From NCBI GenBank assembly GCA_964609385.1, contig CAZSSM010000033.1, forward strand, positions 1 through 64,000: a stretch of DNA of 64,000 bases, in the 5' to 3' direction. The position numbers and the translations under genes were made by a program. Below, in pieces: positions 26,935 through 34,080 of the stretch. How positions within the stretch are numbered: position 1 is the stretch's first letter; every line of letters starts with the position of its first letter. The notes under the pieces were generated by a model. It did no database searches. It was not told where the DNA came from and was given only the letters and a program-made list of their open reading frames with translations. Source of the DNA: CAZSSM01 sp964609385. Lineage in GTDB: Bacteria; Planctomycetota; Planctomycetia; Isosphaerales; Isosphaeraceae.

Positions 26935-28128
26935 TCAGGCGACCGACTCCAAGATCGTCCGAACGTCGGACTCATGGAGCGGTCGGTAAGCGCTGATCGG
27001 ACCGAACCGGACGGCCTGCTTGGCCGCCTGGGGAATAACTTGCGGATCGACGCCGGCCTCGCGGAGGGTGGTCGGGATCCCGAGCGACTTCCAGAACTCC
27101 TGCGTCCGATCGATTCCCTCCAGGGCCACTTCCGTGTCGTCGCGCCCTTCGCGTGTGATCCCCCAGACGCGCTCGGCATACTGGGCGAACTTGCCCGGCC
27201 CCTCCGAAACGACGTATCGCATCCAACCCGGGTAGACGACCGCCATGCCGAGGCCATGATTCACGTCGGTGATCGCCGACAGTTCATGCTCGATCAGGTG
27301 CGAACCCCAATCGTTGACCACCCCTTGCTGCACGAGCTGGCTGCATGCCCAACTGGCGCAGTAGAGCAGGTCGGCGCGGGTGTCGACGTCCTCTGGGTCG
27401 GCCAACGCACGCGGACCCGCTTCGATCATCGTCCGGAGGATCCCCTCCTTGATCCAGTCCTGGGCTGGTGAATGAGGCGTGTGCGAGAAGTATTGCTCGA
27501 AGATATGCGTCATCATGTCCGCCGTTCCGTAGGCCGTCTGATCGGCCGAGAGCGAGACGTGCAGTTCCGGGTCGCAGATCGCGAACTTCGGGAACAGGCA
27601 CGGATAGATAATCATCAACTTTTCGTGAGTTTCCCAGTTGCTCATGACGGACGTCAGGTCGAAGTCGGAGCCGGTCCCGGCCTTGGTCATCACGACGCCG
27701 ACCGGTAGCGCCTCCCCGGGCACCGACGTCTTCTGCTCGACGGGGATCCGGGTGTGGAAGTCGAGGTACGCTTGCCAGACGTCGCCGTGCAGGAGACAAC
27801 CAGCGGCGATCGCCTTGGCCGTGTCGCTGGTGCTGCCGCCGCCGACTCCTAGAACGAAACCAAGCCGGTTCTCTCGGCAGATCTCGATCCCTTGACGGAC
27901 CAGTTCGACGCGCGGGTTGGAATGGACACCGGGCAGTTCCTCCCAGCCGATCCCCGCCTTCCGGAGCAGGCCGGTCACCCGCTCGTAGACCCCGTTCCGC
28001 TTAAGGTGACCCTGGCCGTATGTCAACAGGACCCGGTCGCCGTATGGCTTGATCTGTTCAGCGAGCGTGTTGAGCTGACCGCGACCGAAGACCATACGAA
28101 CGGGGTTCTGATACGTGAAATTGTCCAC
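26935..28128 (-). CDS. Iron-type (YqhD/BdhA-like) alcohol dehydrogenase
   Basis: 397 residues with a GTG start at 28128 placed just after GGGGAG; an upstream start at 28200 would overlap the preceding gene. It begins with DNFTYQNPVRMVFGRG, as in YqhD and butanol dehydrogenases. NAD(P) binding uses GVGGGST (94-100). The four metal ligands are D204, H208 (in ADMMTHIFEQYF), H281 (EHELSA) and H291 (DVNHG). The family reduces short-chain aldehydes, including methylglyoxal-type compounds, with NADPH. Next to a keto-acid decarboxylase-like gene it could complete a keto acid to aldehyde to alcohol route. Confidence 0.92.
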   Translation of the reverse strand: MDNFTYQNPVRMVFGRGQLNTLAEQIKPYGDRVLLTYGQGHLKRNGVYERVTGLLRKAGIGWEELPGVHSNPRVELVRQGIEICRENRLGFVLGVGGGSTSDTAKAIAAGCLLHGDVWQAYLDFHTRIPVEQKTSVPGEALPVGVVMTKAGTGSDFDLTSVMSNWETHEKLMIIYPCLFPKFAICDPELHVSLSADQTAYGTADMMTHIFEQYFSHTPHSPAQDWIKEGILRTMIEAGPRALADPEDVDTRADLLYCASWACSQLVQQGVVNDWGSHLIEHELSAITDVNHGLGMAVVYPGWMRYVVSEGPGKFAQYAERVWGITREGRDDTEVALEGIDRTQEFWKSLGIPTTLREAGVDPQVIPQAAKQAVRFGPISAYRPLHESDVRTILESVA

Positions 28129-28165
28129 GGTGATTCTCCCCGGGAGCAATGGGATTTGGAGGTGA

Positions 28166-28921
28166 TCAAGACGCCACGACGTTGCGGGGTTCGGCCGCAA
28201 CCCCGTGGGGATCGTGGGCGGCCTGATCGCCCTGGATGTCCACGAGGGATCGGACGTCGTACTCGATGATTACAGGTCTGCCATCGACGCCGGTGTTGCC
28301 GAGCAGCCACGACTGGGTCGCCCGCATCGCTAAGGCGGTCCGGTCGTCGCGACGGACGGCCCTCCAGACCACGACGACATCGACCTGAGCGCCATCTGGG
28401 GTTGATCGCAATGCGAACCGCTCGATCTCGTGCGACTGATCGTCGAACTGTTCGCCGACCTGGTCGTACCACGCCACGAACTCGTCGCGGCTGGTGATGG
28501 TCTGCTCGGGGAACTTCAGACGGAGGCCGGCCTCGGCCAGGTCAGGGAGTAGTTGATCGACGGGCACGTGTCGGCTGAGCTTATCGAACCAATCGTCAGC
28601 GAAGCCGCGGGTGTCCGCCTCGGTGATCCCTCCACCCAGCAGAGCGGTAACCAGATCGAACTCATGACTGATCGGGTCACCCTGAAGGCACGGCACGAAC
28701 GCGTCCCAGACCGGATGGGTGGCCAGGTGGGCATCGAGGGCCGCCTTCGACTCCCATTGCTCGAAGAGCGTGAACTGCCGGGGGTCGTCTTGCCGACGCA
28801 TCCAGACAAAATTGTGGCAACCCGCATCCCGATGCGCAGCGCGTTGGATGGCCGAGAGCGACTCAAGAGCCCTGCCCTCAAATCCGGCCTTGATCTCGAT
28901 CTGGAGCATGAAGCTGAGCAT
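28166..28921 (-). CDS. ABM monooxygenase domain fused to an NTF2/SnoaL-like domain
   Basis: 251 residues. Residues 1 to about 90 form an ABM domain (FMLQIEIKAGFEGRALESLS, DAGCHNFVWMRRQDDPRQF, FEQWESKAALDAHLATHPVW). After a linker, residues about 115-220 resemble a SnoaL/NTF2-like alpha+beta barrel (FADDWFDKLSRHVPVDQLLP, TSRDEFVAWYDQVGEQFDD, VDVVVVWRAVRRDDR). Such barrels bind small hydrophobic molecules or act as isomerases/cyclases. The domain calls, especially the second, are by pattern only. The ATG at 28921 follows GAGG at eight bases. It lies 37 bases before the Fe-ADH gene and 87 bases after the TPP enzyme. Confidence 0.65.
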   Translation of the reverse strand: MLSFMLQIEIKAGFEGRALESLSAIQRAAHRDAGCHNFVWMRRQDDPRQFTLFEQWESKAALDAHLATHPVWDAFVPCLQGDPISHEFDLVTALLGGGITEADTRGFADDWFDKLSRHVPVDQLLPDLAEAGLRLKFPEQTITSRDEFVAWYDQVGEQFDDQSHEIERFALRSTPDGAQVDVVVVWRAVRRDDRTALAMRATQSWLLGNTGVDGRPVIIEYDVRSLVDIQGDQAAHDPHGVAAEPRNVVAS

Positions 28922-29008
28922 GTCAATAACCTCACGAACTGTGCGAATTTAACGTTTGGACGGATGACGATCATCGGTTCCCATGCGGAGTCGAGGTCGT
29001 CATCCCCG

Positions 29009-30784
29009 TTACTGTCCGCAGCGGGCGCCGATGAGTTCGGGGTGGACGTCGCCTTCGAGCACGACCTCGATCAAGGAGGGGCCGCGATGCTCGAGCGCCT
29101 CGGCGATGGCCGGAGCAATCTGCTCGGGCGTCTCGACGCGGGACGCCCAGGCGCCCATCGAACGGGCCATGGTCACGAAGTCGATCTCCGGTCGTGACAG
29201 GTCAAACGGGATCGGGTCGCCGTGCGGCGCGATCTGACGCTCCTCCCAGTAGGCGTGCAGGTTGGCCTGCAGGAGCCGGTAGGAGCGGTTGTTACAGACG
29301 ACAAAGGTCAAGTCGAGTTCGTGCCGGGCGGCGGTCCAGATCGCTTGGATCGTGTACATCGCACCGCCATCGCCGGAGACTCCGACGACGGTCTTGTCGG
29401 GGTGAGCCAGCTTCGCGCCGATCGCACCTGGGAACCCAACGCCGAGTGAACCGCCCCGAGTCTGGAAGTAGTGCTGGGGGCGGGTCGGCGTGACGTATTG
29501 CGTCAAGGCCGGCGAGTTGGTTAAGGCCTCGTCGAAGAGGACGGCGTCGGCGGGCAATGCGTCGGCGAGGGCCCGGGCAAACGGAGCGAGATGTAACGGG
29601 GTCGCGCTATCCAAATCTCGATCTCGTTCACGCTCTTTTCGGACACGTTCCTCCTTGGCGGCACCGATCCGATCGGCACGAATCCGAGCCGCTTCACGAC
29701 GCTCAGCGACCAGACGCTGCTCGACGCGGTCGGCCAGCGCGGCGAGTGTCTGCTTGGGATCGCTCACCAAACCCAGGTCGACCGGATGGTTCTTCGCGAT
29801 CAACCCGGCGTCCAGGTCGATATGGATTACCTTCGAACTCACTTTGAAGACGTCGCCCAGTTCGGGAAACACTTCCGGAAGCATGTACGTCCCGCAGATC
29901 AAGTTGACATCGCCGCGCTCGACGATTCCCTTGCTCTGCGATCCAAACATGTGACCGGTCATCCCTTGGTAGAGCGGATGATTGGTCGAAATGTTCACCT
30001 CGCCGGAGTCGACGGCCCAGACCTCCGCGCCGACCATCTCGGCCAAGCGAACCAGTTCAGGCTGCGCCTCGGAACGGGCGACGCCGTCGCCGATGTAGAA
30101 CATCGGATAATCGGCCTCGACCAACATCGAAGCGGCCTCATCGAGCAATTCCGGATCGGCGAGTGATCGCGTGTTCGGGATCACGGTGGGCCGGACCGGC
30201 TCGTTCGCCGGGGCATCCAGGACGTCGAGGGGCAGACAGACATAGACCGGCCCGGTCGGCGGCGTCTGGGCAACCTTGATCGCGCGTCGGAGCACACGGA
30301 GCAGGCTCCGAGGATCGGTCACCATCGTCGACCATTTCGTCACCGGTCGTGCCATACCGACCAGATCGCCGGCCATCTGAGCGTCCATCGCCTGATACCG
30401 GACGCCGGCATCACCCCCCAGTACGATCAAGGGCGAACCGCCACGGTATGCTTGATAGAGCGCTCCGATCGCGTTACCCAAGCCCGGAGTGCTATGGATT
30501 TGGACCAGGGCCGGTCCCCCAGTGGCCCGCGCGTATCCATCGGCGGCCATTACCGCGACCGACTCCTGGAGCGTCAGGACATAGGTCAATTCGGGAACGT
30601 TCCGGAGTTCGTCGAGGAACCCTTCCTCAACGGTCCCCGGGTTACCAAACATGAAACGGAACCCATCCGCCACGAGCTGCTGGAGGATGATCTTGTGACC
30701 GGTTTCGGCACCCATGGTCGCGTTTGGCTCCATCGTGAGCATTGGTTTGGGCAGACGATCCACGTCGGAATGGGCCGCGGCCAT
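29009..30784 (-). CDS. Thiamine-diphosphate enzyme, benzoylformate decarboxylase-like
   Basis: 591 residues. The N-terminal TPP domain has FGNPGTVEEGFLDEL, the activating glutamate E74 in LQESVAVMAADGYA, and IHSTPGLGNAIGAL, whose H97 matches the catalytic histidine (H70) of benzoylformate decarboxylase. The central domain is of the usual acetolactate-synthase type. The C-terminal domain carries the diphosphate/Mg site GVSGDGGAMYTIQ ... VCNN. Decarboxylation of a 2-keto acid to an aldehyde is likely, rather than acetolactate synthesis. A very charged arginine/glutamate helix (about residues 375-410) connects the last two domains and is longer than usual. The start at 30784 follows the second DJ-1 gene by 16 bases; later ATGs (30733 and 30721) are possible. 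Confidence 0.87.
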   Translation of the reverse strand: MAAAHSDVDRLPKPMLTMEPNATMGAETGHKIILQQLVADGFRFMFGNPGTVEEGFLDELRNVPELTYVLTLQESVAVMAADGYARATGGPALVQIHSTPGLGNAIGALYQAYRGGSPLIVLGGDAGVRYQAMDAQMAGDLVGMARPVTKWSTMVTDPRSLLRVLRRAIKVAQTPPTGPVYVCLPLDVLDAPANEPVRPTVIPNTRSLADPELLDEAASMLVEADYPMFYIGDGVARSEAQPELVRLAEMVGAEVWAVDSGEVNISTNHPLYQGMTGHMFGSQSKGIVERGDVNLICGTYMLPEVFPELGDVFKVSSKVIHIDLDAGLIAKNHPVDLGLVSDPKQTLAALADRVEQRLVAERREAARIRADRIGAAKEERVRKERERDRDLDSATPLHLAPFARALADALPADAVLFDEALTNSPALTQYVTPTRPQHYFQTRGGSLGVGFPGAIGAKLAHPDKTVVGVSGDGGAMYTIQAIWTAARHELDLTFVVCNNRSYRLLQANLHAYWEERQIAPHGDPIPFDLSRPEIDFVTMARSMGAWASRVETPEQIAPAIAEALEHRGPSLIEVVLEGDVHPELIGARCGQ

Positions 30785-30800
30785 CCCTGGCCGAACAGGT

Positions 30801-31664
30801 TCACCATCCGTAGCGACGAAGCCCCTCTTCGAAGACGCGGACCAGAACCGCGCCGCATTCCATGGAGGAGGCGGTCGAACGACTGGTCAGGAACGGGTAG
30901 TCGAGGATCACCGAGGTCTCGTGCCCGACACGACCGATGTATTGGCCGTTCGGACCAACGGCATCGCGGAGGATGTATTCCAAGGGGTAGAAGGGCGGTC
31001 CGAAGTTGATGAAACCGTCGCCAAACCCCTTCGAACCGCCTTCGAGATCATGCGGCCCTTGGAAGCCAGTCCCATCGAGGTAGTCGTAGTCGATCGGATG
31101 TCCAGTCACACGTCGGCCTTCGATCAAGCTTCGCTTCTCGCGGATATCGCGGGCGAAGGCCAGGCACGAGACACCGTAGCACTCGCAGGCCACCAACTTG
31201 TCGAGGCCGACCATGCCACGGATCAAATCGTGGAGCCGGGGGTTGTTGGCCAGGTCGATGAGCGCGCCGCTCCCCCCCGCGATCACCAAGGCGTCGTAAG
31301 TGACCAGGTCGCGCGCAACGATCTCGTCGATCCGTCGGTAATAGGCCTCCATCTCTCGGAGATAGCGTGGCGAGCTGGGGTAGGGCCGCATCGGGAACCA
31401 CTCGGCTAGGCTCCGGGGCCGATCGAGTCGCGTCGAGGCGTCGAGGCGTCGGGTCTTCTCGGCCATTTCAGGTGTGGTGACTGAGCGGCCCAGTGGCGGG
31501 TCGTTGTAGTTGGGGTCCATGCTGACGCTCAGCGCCGTGGGTCGGGCGCCGGTGGGCGTGAGGAAGTCGACCTCAAAGCCGGCTCGGTCACAGGCTTCAA
31601 GCGGACCGATGACCTCTTCACCCCAGTAACCCCATTCCGAAATCACAAACAAGATCTTTTTCAT
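30801..31664 (-). CDS. DJ-1/PfpI-superfamily protein, long variant
   Basis: 287 residues, longer than the 189-residue DJ-1 protein at the end of the cluster. It begins KKILFVISEWGYWGEEVIGP with an acidic residue E17 at the place of the DJ-1 conserved glutamate. The nucleophile elbow is KLVACECYGVSC with C162 followed by tyrosine rather than histidine, so the usual Cys-His pair is altered. YDALVIAGGSGALIDLANN and GRRVTGHP fit the fold, and an extra 60-residue segment (about 60-115) is inserted, as in larger Hsp31-like members. Chaperone, glyoxalase III or amidotransferase-like roles cannot be told apart. A Shine-Dalgarno sequence precedes the ATG. The gap of 16 bases to the decarboxylase gene implies co-transcription. 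Confidence 0.8.
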   Translation of the reverse strand: MKKILFVISEWGYWGEEVIGPLEACDRAGFEVDFLTPTGARPTALSVSMDPNYNDPPLGRSVTTPEMAEKTRRLDASTRLDRPRSLAEWFPMRPYPSSPRYLREMEAYYRRIDEIVARDLVTYDALVIAGGSGALIDLANNPRLHDLIRGMVGLDKLVACECYGVSCLAFARDIREKRSLIEGRRVTGHPIDYDYLDGTGFQGPHDLEGGSKGFGDGFINFGPPFYPLEYILRDAVGPNGQYIGRVGHETSVILDYPFLTSRSTASSMECGAVLVRVFEEGLRRYGW

Positions 31665-31681
31665 GGCAAGGTCCTCGCGAC

Positions 31682-31707
31682 CGACCTCCGGTCATTCCCG
31701 GAGGTCG
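31682..31707. terminator. Perfect 10-bp hairpin between two minus-strand genes
   Basis: CGACCTCCGG (31682-31691), six-base loop, CCGGAGGTCG (31698-31707). It lies between the end of the AGE-STAS gene and the start of the long DJ-1 gene. There is no T-run directly after it on the reverse strand, so it may be a transcript-processing or pausing hairpin rather than a full intrinsic terminator. Confidence 0.4.
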
Positions 31708-31758
31708 TCGTGGTTTTGAGTTCCGATTCCGATCGACGTGAGGGTGGACGGTCGTGGG

Positions 31759-33888
31759 TCAATCGGTGAAGAGGGTCCGCTCGGCCGAGCTGTCGCGGAT
31801 GATCTGCTTGACGTCGTCCTTGGCGTTGACGATCCGGAACGAGAAGTCATCGCCGACGGTCTGACCGCGGAGCTGGAGGAACCGGATCGCTTCGGGGGTG
31901 ATCGCGTCGAGCCGATCGGCCTGGAATTCGACGGCCTTAGCCTTGCCGCTGATCAGGTCATCGAGCTGCTCGGCGAGGACCGGCACGCTGGCGTGATCGA
32001 GCCGGCCGGCCAGGGAAACCCGCGCGGTGCCGTTGGTGGCGTCGAGTACCTCGACACTGAAGCCGAGATCGGCCGCCGCAACCACAGCGCGGACTCGGAG
32101 CGGATGATCCGACTCGGGGAGCGTGATCGTCAACGCCTCGGCATCGAAGTCTTTGTGAGGCTTGTCATCGATGAAGACCTGCGAGAGCCTGACGCGTCCA
32201 GGCGCGAGCAGGTCGGGGGCGACCCGAAGCACGTTGTTGGGCCAGGCCCCGGGTTGCGGCTTGAAGTGCAGGTCGAGTTCCTGACGATTGATCAGCAGGT
32301 TGGTGTAGACCGCCGCGAGGTAAGCCAGCTCGAAGGAATGGTAGCCGGACATCGAGTGCGAGCCCTTGTCCCGCTCGGTACCCAGTTCGTACGGCTGACC
32401 GTTGGCCAAGACGTTGAAGTGGATGCCGCCGCCGTCGTTGTCGAGGAACCAGGCGTTGTAGAAGGCGGCGGACTCGCGAGCCAGGCGGAGATAGTCGGGC
32501 TCTTTGAGCGTCCCGGCAAGGATCTTGTAGGCGAGGATCGCCTGCTCCTGCTGCCACCAGGCCTTGCGATCGTGGAATGCGAAGCGGTGTGTGGTCTGAC
32601 CCGGTCGGAGTTGACGTTCGACCACGTCGTACCAACCACCACGCTGGCGATCCATCCCGGCGGTCGGCATGACCTCGGCGATCTTCCGCGCGAACGCGAG
32701 ATACGCGTCCTTGGGTCGGATGCTGTGGACCCGCATCAGGTTCCACGCGATCTTCAGGTTGTGGCCCACCACCGCGCGGTTCTGCTGCCAGCCCCAGCTC
32801 TGATCCTTCGACCAATCGCGATGGAATCGCTCCTGGACGAACGGGCTCTCGTCGTAATCCTGGAAGTGGGCGGTGATGACGTCCATCGTCTCTTCGAGGA
32901 ACGCGGCATACTTCGGGTCGCCGGTGGCCAACAAGAGGTTGATCAGATAGGCCGGGGCGTGATCCCCATTGGAGTTCCAGTTCTTCCGAGCACGGTTCTG
33001 GCCCAGAGACTCGCTGAGCGGGCTGAAGGTCACCGGGTCGATATGCGAGAAGTAGCCACCCGCCTCCGACTGGTCGCGGAAGAATCGGCGGAACAACTGG
33101 ACGGTTCCTTCCGCGTCGGCCAGGATCCTCGGATCGCCGGTGACCCGATAGGTCTGCACCGGGCCGGCCAAAGCATAGATCTGCTCATAGCAGGGGATTG
33201 CGTGGTAATCGTCGCCAAATTCCGAAGAGAAGATCTTGCGAATCTTGCCGCCGTTTTGAACGTCGATGGCGTGATACCAGTAGACAATGCCTTGACTGCG
33301 GTCCTCGAATCGGAAGTTATCGCGGAGATATTCGGTCCCACGTTCGGCAACGTCGAGATAACGCTCGTCGCCAGTGAGCATATAGGCTGAGGCGAATCCG
33401 TAGACCAATCGGCTGATCGTGTCGGTCTCCTGGCGCCCGGAGTGGAGCTTGAGGCCGTCGTCGTCCAGATTGGTCCGATACGATCGGAAGTCGATCGGCC
33501 CATCGCCAAACTCAGACTTGATGTAGAAGTCGGCCAGTTGTCGGATCTGGGTAACCCACCAGTCGGATGACTCGAACCGATAGTTCGCCGCATCGCGACC
33601 AGCGAAGACGATGTGCTTGGCCTCGAAGTGCGTCGTCTCCTCGCCTGGGAAGAAGATGCCGTACACGAACAGGAACCGCCCGGGCTCGAGCATCTCGCGG
33701 ATCTGGCCGGTGGCGTTCTGGAACGGCTCACCGAGGTTTCGGATCAACTCGGCGAAGAGTTCCGGCGTCAGCTCGACCCGGTACTCGCGGCCATCGCTGG
33801 TGGCCATCCGGAACGACTCGGCCTCACGGTCGACATCGATGACATATCCGGTGATCAGGTCGGAAAACGAGAAGTCGATCGCGTTCAC
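31759..33888 (-). CDS. AGE-type epimerase/isomerase fused to a C-terminal STAS domain
   Basis: 709 residues from a GTG preceded by GAGGAG. An N-terminal beta-rich domain (about 1-95) leads into an (alpha/alpha)6 barrel of the N-acylglucosamine 2-epimerase class (about 100-540), with blocks such as LVYGFASAYMLTGDERYL, KNWNSNGDHAPAYLINLLL, VVGHNLKIAWNLMR, GGWYDVV, KAWWQQEQAILAYKIL and YHSFELAYL. A small beta domain follows, then from about residue 619 a STAS domain: ARVSLAGRLDHASVPVLAEQ, VEFQADRLDAITPEAIRFL. In classical anti-sigma antagonists a serine in the loop after the third strand is phosphorylated; here that loop reads D661-A-I-T664-P. The epimerase would act on a sugar; the STAS domain suggests regulation or partner binding. 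The fusion is unusual. Confidence 0.8.
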   Translation of the reverse strand: MNAIDFSFSDLITGYVIDVDREAESFRMATSDGREYRVELTPELFAELIRNLGEPFQNATGQIREMLEPGRFLFVYGIFFPGEETTHFEAKHIVFAGRDAANYRFESSDWWVTQIRQLADFYIKSEFGDGPIDFRSYRTNLDDDGLKLHSGRQETDTISRLVYGFASAYMLTGDERYLDVAERGTEYLRDNFRFEDRSQGIVYWYHAIDVQNGGKIRKIFSSEFGDDYHAIPCYEQIYALAGPVQTYRVTGDPRILADAEGTVQLFRRFFRDQSEAGGYFSHIDPVTFSPLSESLGQNRARKNWNSNGDHAPAYLINLLLATGDPKYAAFLEETMDVITAHFQDYDESPFVQERFHRDWSKDQSWGWQQNRAVVGHNLKIAWNLMRVHSIRPKDAYLAFARKIAEVMPTAGMDRQRGGWYDVVERQLRPGQTTHRFAFHDRKAWWQQEQAILAYKILAGTLKEPDYLRLARESAAFYNAWFLDNDGGGIHFNVLANGQPYELGTERDKGSHSMSGYHSFELAYLAAVYTNLLINRQELDLHFKPQPGAWPNNVLRVAPDLLAPGRVRLSQVFIDDKPHKDFDAEALTITLPESDHPLRVRAVVAAADLGFSVEVLDATNGTARVSLAGRLDHASVPVLAEQLDDLISGKAKAVEFQADRLDAITPEAIRFLQLRGQTVGDDFSFRIVNAKDDVKQIIRDSSAERTLFTD

Positions 33889-34080
33889 GATGGGGGGCTC
33901 CTCACGGGTGGACGTTCAGGCTCGATCGACGCGCCGAGTTCGGCCCGCCGAGGCATCAAGCCCTCGCGACGTGGATGCATGGAAGACAGGCGATTCGGAA
34001 GTGGACGGAGATGGGTCAACCAGCACCAACGGGTCCGGGGACCCGTCGACGCCGCGGACTTCGAGACTTGGGGTGACAGG

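Noticed and set aside
31738..33390. Plus-strand open frame of 550 codons
   Set aside because: It lies wholly opposite the AGE-STAS gene, whose protein has clear family motifs; the antisense frame results from biased third-codon positions and shows no recognisable domain.
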